Origin: Bacillota bacterium
GTDB taxonomy: Bacteria > Bacillota > Clostridia > Saccharofermentanales > Fastidiosipilaceae
Assembly (NCBI GenBank): GCA_030055235.1
Contig: JASGUW010000087.1
Location: 1 to 50,447 of the forward strand
Reading direction: 5' to 3'
DNA length: 50,447 bases
The notes beneath the pieces were generated by a model, which did not search any database, was not told where the DNA came from, and saw only the letters and a list, made by a program, of their open reading frames with translations. Shown one piece after another: positions 24,849 to 34,195 of the stretch. A program made the translations under genes and the position numbers. Each line of letters starts with the position of its first letter. The stretch's first letter is position 1.

Positions 24849-27494
24849 ATGAAGAAGACCCTCACCATGATCGGCAACGCCCACATCGATCCCGTCTGGC
24901 TCTGGGACTGGCGAGACGGCTTCCGCACCACGCTGGCGACTTTCCGCGCCGCCGTGGAGATTCTGGAGGAGTTCCCGGAAACCGTTTTCACGACGAGTTC
25001 GCCGCAGCTCGTTCTCTGGGTGGAGACGGTGGATCCCGAGCTCTTCGCCCGCATCACGGACTATGTTGCTGCGGGGCGCTGGGTTATCGCGGGTGGCATG
25101 TGGATTGAGCCCGACTGCAATCTGCCGGGAGCCGAGTCTTTCGCCCGCCATATTTACTACTCGCAGCGCTACATGCTGACGCGCTTCGGCCGTCTTATCG
25201 GTTCCGGCTATAACGTCGACAGCTTCGGCCACACCGCCACGCTGCCCAAGATCCTCCGCGCCGGCGGGCTCCGGAACTATTGTTTTTCGCGCCCCGGGAC
25301 GCATGAGAAGGAGTTGCCTGCCCAGACGTTTTTGTGGGAGGCCGACGATGGTTCGCAGGTGCTGAGCTATAGGATTCCCTTCAGCTATGGCACGTTTGGC
25401 GGCCTGGGCGCGCATATCGACCGGGTCCGCGAACTGCTCGATGAGCGGCATCCCGAGCTGATGTGTTTCTACGGCGTCGGCAATCACGGTGGTGGTCCTA
25501 CGCGCGAAAACATCCTGGAGATCCGGGCGCGCATGGCCGACCGCAGCGACCCGGTGCGCTACTGTTTCGGCGATCCGGAGAGCTGGTTTGCCGCCGAGCG
25601 GCGTCGCCGCGGCTGCGGCCGGGGTGACTGGGGGGACTGGCCGGTCGTGCGCGGGGATTGGCCGGTCGTGCGCGGGGATCTGCAGTACCATGCCATCGGC
25701 TGCTATTCGGTGCACCGTGGGATCAAGCTGGATGTCCGCCGCGCCGAAGCCGCCCTGCTCGACGCCGAGGCCTTCGCCGTCATGGCCCGCGAGCTCTGCC
25801 CCGGGCTCGAGGCGCCGCAGCTGGACGCCGCCTGGATGTGGCTGCTCTTCAACCAGTTCCATGACACGCTTGCCGGCACCAGCATCGCCGCAGCCTACCG
25901 CGACGCCCGCGACCAGCTCGGCGCGGCCATTGCGGCGGCGGATGAGGCAGCGACCATCGCCCTGGCCCATATCGCGGCGGCCGTTGATACCACTTCTGCG
26001 CGAGGTTCGGACACGGCCGGCTCGGCCGGAGCGGCTGGCGCCCCCGGTGCATCCGGCGCTTCCGGTGCATCCGGCGCCCCCGGTGCATCCGGCGCCCCCG
26101 TCCATGTCAGTGATGCCCCCGTCCATGTCAGCGGCCAGAGCGCCGTTCCTTTGCTGGTCTTTAACCCGACGGCACATGAGCGCAGGGAACTTGTCCGCTG
26201 CGAGATCGCCCCGGGCGAGCACGTCGATCGTCCCGCTGCCTGGGAGGTTCAGGGGCCGGATGGTCGGCGCCTGCCCGTGCAGCTTGAACCGCCGGCGGCC
26301 TATGTCGACAACCGCGTGACGCTCTGTTTCCCGGCCCGCCTGCCGGCTCTGGGCTATGCCCGCTACCTGCTCTATCCGGTGCCGCCCGTTTCTGAGGAGC
26401 TGGGTTGCTCTGTGGAACCGGGTCGCTCCGCCGCCCCGGCCGCCGTGAGCTACCCGCTCCCGGACGGCTATCTGCTGACGCTGGACCCGGAGCATCCGGA
26501 GCGTTCGACGCTCCTGTATCAGGGGGAGCTGCTGCTGGGGTTGCCGCCGCAGCTCTACGCGCTGCCGGACAGCAGCGATACCTGGAGCCACGGCATTGAT
26601 CGTTTCGCGGAGGATTTCGCGGCGGAGGCGGAGCGTTTTCGGCTGCTCGGCCTGCGCCGGCGTCTGAGTGGCGTCCACTGCGACACCTGGTGCTGGACCT
26701 TCGAGCTTGGTGCCAGCCGTGCCTGGATCTACCTTGCTGTCGACCTAGTTCACGGACGGCTTGACTGGCGTGTTGTTGTCAACTGGCAGGAGCGTCGAGC
26801 GATTCTGAAGCTGGGCCTCGAGGGTTCGGAGCTGCCCCAGCTGCGGGTCGCTGTACCTTTCGGCAGCCGTGAAGTCGCCTGTGACGGTCGCGAGTTCCCG
26901 TTCGGACCCTGGTGCACGCTGGAGACGGGCGGACGACATACGCTCGTGCTTGCGAACCGGGCGATCGGCGGCGCCAGCCACGATGGCTGCCGTCTGCTGT
27001 TGACGCTGCTGCGCTCGCCGGCTTTCGCACATCACGACCCTTATGTGATTACAGAGGAGCTCGATGACTCGGCCTATATCGATCTGGGTGTCCATAGCTT
27101 CCACCTGGCCATGCGGGCGGTCCCGGGCCCGGCCCGGGCTCTGGACGGTGCCCGCCTGGCTGATTCGCTGGCGCGTCCGCTGCGGGCCGAGCTGGCGACG
27201 GTCCATCAGGGCCGCTTGACGGAGGCAGCCGGTGGCTGGCTCACGGTCGAGCCCGAAAACATCCAGGTCACCGCGGTCAAGCCGAGCGAGGAGGGCTATG
27301 TGGCGGCCGTGCGTTTCTATGAGAGCGAGGGGCAGGCGACTGTGGCGCGTATTCGCTGGGGTGACTGTATTGCGCAGGAACTGGAGGTTGGGCCGCATGC
27401 CCTCGTCACCTGTCTGATTGACGCTGCAGGCGGGCTGACCCCGGTCGACCTGATCGAAGATCCTGATCTGGCGGAACTGGAAGACTTTTGCTGA
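24849..27494 (+). CDS. Alpha-mannosidase, glycoside hydrolase family 38
   Basis: 881 residues from ATG 24849; GGAGG of the upstream GTG codon region serves as its ribosome-binding site. GH38 motifs are clear: IGNAHIDPVWLWDW with zinc ligands His12 and Asp14, the nucleophile Asp124 in YNVDSFGHTATLPK, and FNQFHDTLAGTS with another ligand. It releases alpha-linked mannose from oligosaccharides, apparently in the cytosol as there is no signal peptide. Oddities: GDWPVVRGDWPVVRGD is a short tandem duplication, and a collagen-like stretch rich in GAS/GAP (about residues 397-425) replaces a linker. Both look like recent repeat expansions. It is divergent from the propeller/esterase operon and probably co-regulated. 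Confidence 0.9.
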   Translation: MKKTLTMIGNAHIDPVWLWDWRDGFRTTLATFRAAVEILEEFPETVFTTSSPQLVLWVETVDPELFARITDYVAAGRWVIAGGMWIEPDCNLPGAESFARHIYYSQRYMLTRFGRLIGSGYNVDSFGHTATLPKILRAGGLRNYCFSRPGTHEKELPAQTFLWEADDGSQVLSYRIPFSYGTFGGLGAHIDRVRELLDERHPELMCFYGVGNHGGGPTRENILEIRARMADRSDPVRYCFGDPESWFAAERRRRGCGRGDWGDWPVVRGDWPVVRGDLQYHAIGCYSVHRGIKLDVRRAEAALLDAEAFAVMARELCPGLEAPQLDAAWMWLLFNQFHDTLAGTSIAAAYRDARDQLGAAIAAADEAATIALAHIAAAVDTTSARGSDTAGSAGAAGAPGASGASGASGAPGASGAPVHVSDAPVHVSGQSAVPLLVFNPTAHERRELVRCEIAPGEHVDRPAAWEVQGPDGRRLPVQLEPPAAYVDNRVTLCFPARLPALGYARYLLYPVPPVSEELGCSVEPGRSAAPAAVSYPLPDGYLLTLDPEHPERSTLLYQGELLLGLPPQLYALPDSSDTWSHGIDRFAEDFAAEAERFRLLGLRRRLSGVHCDTWCWTFELGASRAWIYLAVDLVHGRLDWRVVVNWQERRAILKLGLEGSELPQLRVAVPFGSREVACDGREFPFGPWCTLETGGRHTLVLANRAIGGASHDGCRLLLTLLRSPAFAHHDPYVITEELDDSAYIDLGVHSFHLAMRAVPGPARALDGARLADSLARPLRAELATVHQGRLTEAAGGWLTVEPENIQVTAVKPSEEGYVAAVRFYESEGQATVARIRWGDCIAQELEVGPHALVTCLIDAAGGLTPVDLIEDPDLAELEDFC
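25622..25680 (+). repeat. Short in-frame tandem duplication inside the mannosidase gene
   Basis: GACTGGCCGGTCGTGCGCGG occurs twice nearly identically (24-bp unit), encoding DWPVVRG twice. It appears to be a recent slippage event. Confidence 0.75.
26035..26100 (+). repeat. GAS/GAP codon repeat inside the mannosidase gene
   Basis: Repeated GGTGCATCCGGCGCC/TTCC 9- and 15-bp units encode a collagen-like Gly-Ala-Ser/Pro linker. Confidence 0.75.
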
Positions 27495-27627
27495 AGAGGC
27501 AGACATCGGAGCGGGATGGTGTTCCCGACCTGAGCCAGGGCAGGGTGGAGGAGACGGCAGCTGGAACTTTTTTGAGCAGGGTGGCTCTTTGTTATTCTGT
27601 AATATATTGGGGTGAGGTGGCAGAAAT

Positions 27628-28668
27628 ATGACAAAAAGCCAGCCGGCATCTGCTGCGGTGCCGTCGAAAACCATCGTCCGAAGTGCGCGGCGGCAGAAGC
27701 TCTACCTTATCGTCGCTCTGCTGCTGATCGCCATTGCTGTCGTGCTGGTGCCGGTCGGCCAGATGCTGCGTGGCAGGGACGTGGAGAGCCCGCAGAAGCC
27801 GCCCTATAGAGGCAATCTTTTGCTGCAGAAGGATGAAGAGGTCGAGGTCCAGCTGGTCTGGTTCGAGCAGGCTATGGGTTCGATCGGCGACGAGTTCTAC
27901 CATCTGGCCAGGGACCAGAGGCACAACTTTTTTGTGCTCGTGGTGAATGGGGCGGACAGCAAGGATCTGGAGGCTCGGCTTGAGTCCGATCCCCAGCTCG
28001 CCGCGCTCGAACGCGAACCTTTATCCCTGATCGGGACAATCAAAGAGCTTGATCCGGATCCCGGTTACGCTGCTATCGTTCGTTTCACGCACTACGGCAT
28101 TGGTGACGGCGAACCAATGTCGCCGCTTGATGTTCGGGTCAACTACGGCATCTTCAAGGTTTACACGTCCGAGACGTCCGAGACGTCTGAGCGGATCTGG
28201 ATCACGGCCGTGGTCGTCGGCTTCTTCGGGTTGATCTGCCTGCTCGTGGCCTGGGGTGAGCGGCGCGGACACAAGAAGGCCCTGGCCCTGCTCAATGCCA
28301 GGCGGCCCGGCTGGGCCGAGCGCGGACTGCTCGATGTGGAGGCGGACTTCGCAAGCAAGGATCTTGGCCTGCGTGTGGTTGACGATCTCCTGATCGCAGA
28401 GAGCGGCAGCTTCAATGTCGCCGATCTGCGCGAAGTCCGCTGGATCTACCTGAACAGCACGCGCATTCGTCAGACAACGAGCTATGCGCTGCTGTTGCAC
28501 AATGAGGCAGGGGAGAAGACAGTACTCAGTCTGCCGTCGAAAAAACGCGTAATCGAGCGCGAAATGCCGCGGTTCTGGGCCTATATCGAACAGACCTACC
28601 CGGAGCTCCGTATAGGCAATACGATGGAAAACCGCCAGCCCGAGAGCGGACAGCGTCTGGGCGGCTAG
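27628..28668 (+). CDS. Two-TM membrane protein of unknown function
   Basis: 346 residues, ATG 27628 behind GAGGTG. A basic N-terminus (SKTIVRSARRQK) is followed by TM1 at about residues 25-44. About 140 extracytoplasmic residues come next, ending at repeated TSETSETSE before TM2 (about 191-210, WITAVVVGFFGLICLLVAW). The C-terminal ~130 residues are cytosolic and rich in alternating strands (VVDDLLIAESGSFNVADLREVRWIYLN). The layout resembles Bacillota proteins of unknown function in which a PH-like cytosolic domain follows the last TM; this is only a resemblance. It lies downstream of the mannosidase by 133 nt and may have its own promoter. Confidence 0.7.
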   Translation: MTKSQPASAAVPSKTIVRSARRQKLYLIVALLLIAIAVVLVPVGQMLRGRDVESPQKPPYRGNLLLQKDEEVEVQLVWFEQAMGSIGDEFYHLARDQRHNFFVLVVNGADSKDLEARLESDPQLAALEREPLSLIGTIKELDPDPGYAAIVRFTHYGIGDGEPMSPLDVRVNYGIFKVYTSETSETSERIWITAVVVGFFGLICLLVAWGERRGHKKALALLNARRPGWAERGLLDVEADFASKDLGLRVVDDLLIAESGSFNVADLREVRWIYLNSTRIRQTTSYALLLHNEAGEKTVLSLPSKKRVIEREMPRFWAYIEQTYPELRIGNTMENRQPESGQRLGG

Positions 28669-28782
28669 CGGGGGCACGGCAGATAGGCGGGGCTTGGGCG
28701 GCTAGGCAGGGCTGGAGAGCAAGCAGGGGCTGACAGAAGACGCCTTTCGGGGGCCTGTGAACTTCTTATGGTCTTTTCATGG

Positions 28783-29051
28783 TGGTCAAAACAGCGTGTA
28801 ATCCAAAAAACGATTTGGATACGAGGCTACTTTGACCACAAAGGGCCTGTTTCTGGTCAAAACAGCGTGTAATCCAAAAAACGATTTGGATACGAGGCTA
28901 CTTTGACCACAAAGGACCTGTTTCTGGTCAAAACAGCGTGTAATCCAAAAAACGATTTGGATACGAGGCTACTTTGACCACAAAGGGCCTGTTTCTGGTC
29001 AAAACAGCATGAAATCCAAAAAAAGATTTGGATACGAGGCTGCTTTGACCA
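28783..29051 (-). repeat. Tandem array 2 of the 71-bp hairpin repeat (four units, minus orientation)
   Basis: ATCCAAAAAA recurs at 28801, 28872, 28943 and 29014, an exact 71-bp period. The unit is the same as in array 1, read on the opposite strand, with nearly identical loops between copies. A GC-rich end (GGCCGCGCGCC) follows at 29056 onward, similar to the GC-rich variant units in arrays 1 and 3. The array sits between two convergent genes. Confidence 0.92.
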
Positions 29052-29099
29052 CAAAGGCCGCGCGCCCCACCAGCCCGTGCCCCGCCGGCCCGCCGGCCA

Positions 29100-30038
29100 T
29101 CAGCCGCCGTTGCCGCCCTGAACGTCGATGTTCGGGTCGCGGAGGGTGACCTTGGCCTCGCTGTCCACTGAGGTCGTGATAAAGACGTTGCCGCCCACCA
29201 CCACATCACTGCCGATGACGGTGTCGCCGCCCAGGATCGTAGCGTTACCGTAAATGGTGACACGATCCTCGATCCGCGGATGGCGGCGCAGGCCACGCAG
29301 CCTCTGCCCACCACGCGTCGAAAGAGCCCCCAGCGTGACACCCTGATAGATCTTGACGTGCTCGCCGATGACGGTGGTCTCGCCGATGACGACGCCGGTG
29401 CCATGGTCAATGAAAAAATACGGGCCGATCCGGGCACCGGGATGGATATCGATGCCGGTCGTCGAGTGGGCGTACTCGCTCAAAATGCGTGGAATCAGGG
29501 GCACCTTGAGGCAGTGAAGCTCATGGGCAATACGGTGGACGGTGACAGCGAGGAAGCCGGGATAGGCCAGGATGATCTCAGAGTAGCCGGTGGCGGCGGG
29601 GTCGCCGGCATAGGCGGCCTCGGCGTCGGTGGCCAGGAGAGCGCGGATGTGAGGGAGTCTTTGCAAAAATTGTTCCGCCACCAACTCCCCCTCCGTTGCC
29701 CGGAAGTTGCAGTCGTCACAGCGGTGGCGGCGCTCATCGGCACTGAGATCCGCCCGCTCCTGGTGGCAGAGCGCCAGTGCGATCTGCTCGGCCAGACGGG
29801 CCCGGACGGCGGCCAGGCGCTCGATGATCTGGGCCGGGGTCGGCAGGCTCGCGTTCCGGTAGACCGTGCGGACGGGATAGCAGCCGGGGAAGAGGAGGGC
29901 GCGCAGCTGTTCCAGGATGTCGATGATGGCGGCGCGGTCGGGGAGGAAGGCGGGGTCGTCGTCGAGGAGTTCGGGGCGCCGGGCATAGTCATCGAGCAGG
30001 GCGGCGCTGAGCTGCTGCAGATCGAAGTTGTCCGTCAT
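29100..30038 (-). CDS. Serine O-acetyltransferase (EpsC/CysE family)
   Basis: 312 residues. It makes O-acetylserine from serine and acetyl-CoA, the first step of cysteine synthesis. After a helical N-terminal half comes the left-handed hexapeptide-repeat domain: [35 protein letters not shown], with catalytic Asp/His pairs in this block (His191, Asp211, His212), then GVTLGALS and [15 protein letters not shown]. An extra segment in the helical half has CHQE (C91) and HRCDDCNF (C107, C110), a possible metal or redox cluster not found in E. coli CysE. The start ATG overlaps the upstream MsrAB stop (ATGA), so sulfur assimilation and methionine sulfoxide repair share an operon. Confidence 0.85.
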   Translation of the reverse strand: MTDNFDLQQLSAALLDDYARRPELLDDDPAFLPDRAAIIDILEQLRALLFPGCYPVRTVYRNASLPTPAQIIERLAAVRARLAEQIALALCHQERADLSADERRHRCDDCNFRATEGELVAEQFLQRLPHIRALLATDAEAAYAGDPAATGYSEIILAYPGFLAVTVHRIAHELHCLKVPLIPRILSEYAHSTTGIDIHPGARIGPYFFIDHGTGVVIGETTVIGEHVKIYQGVTLGALSTRGGQRLRGLRRHPRIEDRVTIYGNATILGGDTVIGSDVVVGGNVFITTSVDSEAKVTLRDPNIDVQGGNGG

Positions 30039-31126
30039 GCGTCGTCCTCCGTGTCCTCCGGAGCGGGCCGGCCGCAGTCGGGCGTGACGGCCCCGCGCCA
30101 GGCGCCGTAGCCTTCAGCGTCGAGCTCCTCGTAGGGGATGAAACGCAGGGCGGCGGAGTTGATGCAGTAGCGCCGGCCGCCGCTTTCCACAGGCCCGTCG
30201 TCAAAGACATGGCCCAGATGGCTGTCGCCGAGGCGGGAGCGGACCTCCGTGCGGCTGCGGTCGAAGCGCATGTCCTCGTACTCGTCGAGCAGCTCATCAT
30301 GCAGGGGATGGGTAAAGCTCGGCCAGCCGGAGCCGCTGTCGAACTTCGCATCCGAACTGAAGAGGGGCTCGCCCGTCGTGATATCGACGTAGAGGCCGGG
30401 GCGGCAGTTGTCGTGGTAGGCGTTGCGGAAGGGGGCCTCCGTGGCGGCCTCCTGGGTGACCTTGAACTGCTGCGGCGTTAGCAGTTCGCGCAGAGTCTCC
30501 GTGTCCGGGCGGCGGAAGGAGGCCTGGCGGCTGCGGCGCTGCAGGTCGAGGGTCTCGGGGCGGGCAAGCGGGCCCGGTGGCAGCAGGCTGAGGTCGACGG
30601 AGCAGTAGGCCTCCGGGTGTTTCTCGAGATGCTGCTGGTGGAACTGCTCTGCGGGGACCCAGGTTTCCAGAGGGCGGAACTCCGTGGCGATGCGCTCGCT
30701 GCTGCGGTGCCGGACGCGCTCGAAGGCGCTGGTGATGGTCGGGATGTCGTCGTGTTCGATGTAGTAGATCCCACTGCGGAAGCAGCGGCCCCAGTCGTGG
30801 CCCTGATGGTTGCTGCTCGTCGGATCGATGATGCGGAAGAACTGCTCGAGCAGGGCATCGAGCGAAAGCAGGGTCTCGTCGTAGCGGACGCGCACGGCCA
30901 GGGCATGGTCGCCCTGTTCGTAGACCGTGGCGGCGTAGCTGGTGCTGTCGCCGGAGCCGTTGGCATAGCCAGCCTGGGTCGCAGCGACGCCGTAGATGCG
31001 CGACAGGAAGGCTTCGACGCCCCAGAAGTGGCCGCCCGCCAGGACGATTTCGCGCAGATGTTCGGGGCGGTGTTCGACGGCGCGGTTGGGGTTCGCGGGC
31101 AGGTGGCGCTGACTCGTGGGGGACAT
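30035..31126 (-). CDS. MsrA-MsrB fusion with a degenerate MsrA active site
   Basis: 363 residues from ATG 31126, with AAGGAG just upstream. The N-terminal MsrA domain keeps the fold ([23 protein letters not shown]), but the motif that should read GCFWG is GGHFWG. His33 replaces the catalytic Cys (codon CAC). Counting from that site with E. coli MsrA spacing, the Glu94 position is Leu (DHALAV) and Tyr134 is Phe (CFRSG), while Asp129 and Tyr82 are kept. The C-terminal MsrB domain is normal: GSGWPSFT and the catalytic Cys321 in [12 protein letters not shown]. It should reduce methionine-R-sulfoxide. The MsrA half is probably inactive as a reductase or altered in chemistry. There is no signal peptide. 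Confidence 0.88.
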   Translation of the reverse strand: MSPTSQRHLPANPNRAVEHRPEHLREIVLAGGHFWGVEAFLSRIYGVAATQAGYANGSGDSTSYAATVYEQGDHALAVRVRYDETLLSLDALLEQFFRIIDPTSSNHQGHDWGRCFRSGIYYIEHDDIPTITSAFERVRHRSSERIATEFRPLETWVPAEQFHQQHLEKHPEAYCSVDLSLLPPGPLARPETLDLQRRSRQASFRRPDTETLRELLTPQQFKVTQEAATEAPFRNAYHDNCRPGLYVDITTGEPLFSSDAKFDSGSGWPSFTHPLHDELLDEYEDMRFDRSRTEVRSRLGDSHLGHVFDDGPVESGGRRYCINSAALRFIPYEELDAEGYGAWRGAVTPDCGRPAPEDTEDDA

Positions 31127-31155
31127 GGCTCTCCTTCCGGGCTTTGGGGTTTTGG

Positions 31156-31171
31156 GGCGACAGCTGTCGCC
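31156..31171. promoter_or_regulatory. 16-bp perfect palindrome in the MsrAB leader
   Basis: GGCGACAGCTGTCGCC is a perfect palindrome placed about 10-25 nt downstream of the predicted transcription start on the minus strand, a typical repressor position. Confidence 0.5.
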
Positions 31172-31187
31172 GCGGCATTTTAGCGCC

Positions 31188-31196
31188 ATTCTAGCA
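31188..31196 (-). promoter_or_regulatory. Extended -10 promoter for msrAB-serine acetyltransferase operon
   Basis: The minus strand reads TGCTAGAAT, an extended -10, 62 nt upstream of the MsrAB start. Confidence 0.45.
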
Positions 31197-31213
31197 TCCG
31201 GAAGAGACGGGCG

Positions 31214-31229
31214 TGTCACTGCTGTGACA
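31214..31229. promoter_or_regulatory. Inverted repeat over the -35 region of the MsrAB promoter
   Basis: TGTCAC-tgct-GTGACA is a perfect inverted repeat overlapping the expected -35 region. Its size and spacing recall CRP/FNR-family half-sites (TGTCA-N6-TGACA), but the factor is unknown. Confidence 0.45.
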
Positions 31230-31363
31230 GATAGCTGTTTTCCCTGCCAGTATCAAGCTTTATGCGAAAGACATGCCGCAGACCGGGCAGCATGCTGCCA
31301 GCAGCAGCCGGCAGGAGTCCTGGGTACCCGTTCGCCAGCGCCTGCCCGCCAGCGCCCGCCCGC

Positions 31364-33883
31364 CTAATCCCCTCCGGCAAGCGGCAGCGGCATTTCATAA
31401 TAAACGCTCTGTGTCGAGCACGAAGCGAAGTTCTCACCTTCAGGACCGGTCACGCCGGTTCTGCCGTAGATGTACTGGTACCAGCCTTCCAGAATGATCC
31501 TGCTGCCACAGGGACTGATGCTGGCCTGGATGAAATATTTCCCCATCACCATATCCCTGGCGTTTATCGGCCTGTCCAGGATATGTTCGCTAATAGAGAC
31601 AATCTGGCCATCCTCAGCCGAGTATTCGAAATCGTAGGTTCCAGGTAACAGGCGAGTCGAAATCCTGCCATGCGTGTCATCAATTTTGCTGATTTCAAAA
31701 GAACCATCATAAGACGTCTTCCCCTTGCTGACGCGATTCCAGTCCGCGGTTTCCTGTGCGGCCAGGTCCGCCTTGTCCTCAAACCAGTCAGGGAAATTCA
31801 GCTCGGTAATGACAATGCTGTGATTGATCGTCTCTCCCTCATAGGAACCCACCAGCTGATCCAGTGTCGGAAAGCCGCCGCCGATTTGGACTTTGGTCCT
31901 TGGAATCATCAATGCAAAGTCCACCGTGAATTCCGGCTTGTCCTTGTCGGGATCCGCATCGGGTGGGAAGAACTGCAGCTTCTTGGGACTGCCGGCGCAG
32001 ATATAGGCGATCAGGGAGAAGTACACGTTGGTGAGTCCGCTGTCGTCCAGCGTAACGGTCCAGCTCTCCTTGTCGGCCCTGCTCATAAGGTCGGCAAAGC
32101 GGACGGTGTAGCCTCCATACTTTGCTTCTTCGCCCTCCGCTATCGTCTCTTCAATATCCAGGGTAAGCAGCTGATTCAGGTAGTCCTGCGTGGCGACAAG
32201 TCCGTCCCGGTAAAGCTCCTCCGTCCTCCTGATCATTTCGATTTCTGCAGACCGTATCACCGCCTGCAGACGCCTGTTCAGGTACTCCTTATACTCACGG
32301 GTCAGCTCGCCCTTTTCGCGCTCGGTCAGTTCAGTGAGCTGGACATCGCCCCTGATGCCGGCTCGCGACGGCATGTCATCAGCGACAAAGGCCCAGTCCC
32401 TCTGATCCAGCCTCCAGAAGAAATTGCAGAACCAGTCGACTTCCGCCTCCAGCTCCGCCAGGATTGCCTCCTCATCACCGGCATGTTCTTCCAGAATTCC
32501 GATCATCACATCGCGCCACTCTTTATTGCTGCGGCCGCTCCAGCAGCCGTCGAGCTTCGCGTCCCTCTCATGGGCAGGACCCGCAGGTGTGGCGGACAGT
32601 CTGCCTCCCTGGTAATAATCGTTGAAATGCAGGTAGACCTGGTTCACATCCTCCTTCTTCCGCGCAATACTCACTTCAAAGAGCTTGCTGACACTGTAGT
32701 CGAGTATGGAGACGGCAAAACAGGCGATGCCCAGAGCCTTGGACGTGGACTGCCGGATCAGGAATTTGGCAACTTCCTTATACAACTCCAGAATATCCTC
32801 ATCCTTCCGGTCACGATTCATGATGACGGCACCTATCTTGACGCCGGACGCAAATCTGCCCAGGAAGGCGAGCTGGCGGAAAATACCATAGGCCGCCGAA
32901 GTGGCAGCTGAATCGGCACTGTCAGCCAGATCGCCCAGAGTACTGACATTGATGGCATCTTCCAGAGCGCCCAGGATCGTTTCGACCGTAGTGGCATCGG
33001 ATGTTGTTCTGGTCAGCATGTCTCGATGTGGCTCTTTGAATTCGAGATTTGCGATCGTAGAGATGTTCTGGACAAAAAGACCGGCACCCAGCCGAGCGGT
33101 TTCTCTCCAGTAGGCACCATTCCTTTCCACCTGTTCGCGGAGTGCGGCGATCGCCTGCAGCTCATCAATCATGTACGTAGACACACTGATGCCATAGACG
33201 TGTGCATACCTCGAGCCCTCGTCGCGCACCATGAACGCCCCATATGTCGACAGGTGATCGGTGAAGATCACGAGTTCCCCCGCCCCGGCATCCACGTCAA
33301 ACATGACGCTCTCCCATTCGCCGGTCTCTTCGTTTTTATATACGGCTCTGACGCAGTTCGCCGGATCCTCCCCCTCATCACAGAAGGAAGCATCATAGGG
33401 AATGCGAATCGTTATGTAGAGTCCTATTTCTGTCAGATCGCCGAGAGAGATGTCATAGGCATCAATTTTCCATTCCCCATTTTCATCCCGCTCTTCCGGC
33501 AGTTTCTCAACTTTAAGTTCCGTTTCATCATCAATAATAAATTCTGCGAAGTCACCAATGTCGACCGTTACCCCATTCATTTTGGCACTTGGGCTATCGG
33601 GGCTTAGAGCAACTGTTTCCCGGGGTTCGTCAGCAGTCGGTTCGTGATCCCTGGTGCTTGTCTGCACAGTTGCCGTCGTATCTGTTTTTTGGGGCTCACC
33701 AACCGTCACTTCATGTACTCTGCTGCCTGTCCTCACAGGAACGGTTGTCATCGTATCCGTTTTCCCCGTTTGATCGGCTGTGTTTCCGCTCCTTCCAATC
33801 CTTATCAGATCACATCCTGACAGTGGAAGAATCATTGTGAACACCAGAATCAGCGCCAGAATCCTCTTCAAATCTCTCTGCAT
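31364..33883 (-). CDS. Large lipoprotein of unknown function, paralogue A
   Basis: 839 residues, ATG 33883 behind GAGGAGG. A lipoprotein signal peptide (RILALILVFTMILPLSGC) with lipobox LSGC gives Cys24 as the anchor. A Thr/Pro/Glu-rich linker (to about residue 95) repeats DHEPT/VHEVT-like blocks. Next is a beta-rich region (KMNGVTVDIGDFAEFIID..., ending LVIFTDHLSTYGAFMV), then ~400 helical residues with aromatic-rich segments, and a C-terminal domain containing SPCGSR...GRTGVTGPEGENFASC with two Cys that could form a disulfide. I do not recognise the family. A close paralogue lies 312 nt upstream on the same strand with the same architecture, so this is a recent tandem duplication. It should sit on the outer face of the membrane. 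Confidence 0.78.
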   Translation of the reverse strand: MQRDLKRILALILVFTMILPLSGCDLIRIGRSGNTADQTGKTDTMTTVPVRTGSRVHEVTVGEPQKTDTTATVQTSTRDHEPTADEPRETVALSPDSPSAKMNGVTVDIGDFAEFIIDDETELKVEKLPEERDENGEWKIDAYDISLGDLTEIGLYITIRIPYDASFCDEGEDPANCVRAVYKNEETGEWESVMFDVDAGAGELVIFTDHLSTYGAFMVRDEGSRYAHVYGISVSTYMIDELQAIAALREQVERNGAYWRETARLGAGLFVQNISTIANLEFKEPHRDMLTRTTSDATTVETILGALEDAINVSTLGDLADSADSAATSAAYGIFRQLAFLGRFASGVKIGAVIMNRDRKDEDILELYKEVAKFLIRQSTSKALGIACFAVSILDYSVSKLFEVSIARKKEDVNQVYLHFNDYYQGGRLSATPAGPAHERDAKLDGCWSGRSNKEWRDVMIGILEEHAGDEEAILAELEAEVDWFCNFFWRLDQRDWAFVADDMPSRAGIRGDVQLTELTEREKGELTREYKEYLNRRLQAVIRSAEIEMIRRTEELYRDGLVATQDYLNQLLTLDIEETIAEGEEAKYGGYTVRFADLMSRADKESWTVTLDDSGLTNVYFSLIAYICAGSPKKLQFFPPDADPDKDKPEFTVDFALMIPRTKVQIGGGFPTLDQLVGSYEGETINHSIVITELNFPDWFEDKADLAAQETADWNRVSKGKTSYDGSFEISKIDDTHGRISTRLLPGTYDFEYSAEDGQIVSISEHILDRPINARDMVMGKYFIQASISPCGSRIILEGWYQYIYGRTGVTGPEGENFASCSTQSVYYEMPLPLAGGD

Positions 33884-33935
33884 GCCATCGCCTCCTCATA
33901 AACAATCCATTCAAAAGGCAAGTGATAACTCAAAA

Positions 33936-33980
33936 CGCGAGCGGTGGCTTATCAAAAGTAAATCTGCACAACAATATAGG
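33936..33980 (-). promoter_or_regulatory. Conserved upstream block of lipoprotein A
   Basis: Minus-strand sequence with TTGTGCAGA-TTAC and, further on, GCTCGCG matches a block at 36760-36804 upstream of paralogue B. Shared non-coding sequence suggests the control region was duplicated with the gene. The exact -10/-35 could not be fixed. Nothing else was seen between 33884 and 34195. Confidence 0.45.
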
Positions 33981-34195
33981 CGGCGGTAAAGGTATAGTTA
34001 GGTAAACCGTAGCATAAAAGACAGAGAAAGTGAAATGTCTTATCCGAGCGCTGTGCTGCCAGCTCCGAGCCGGCCAGGAGCAGGACGCTGCGTCTGGATT
34101 TCGCGAGGCCGCTGGGAGGGAGCCAGGGACCGATGAATCAGGACGGTCAGTAGAACGCTCCTCTCAGCTTCACCTGTGCCTTTGATCGCCCGGGC

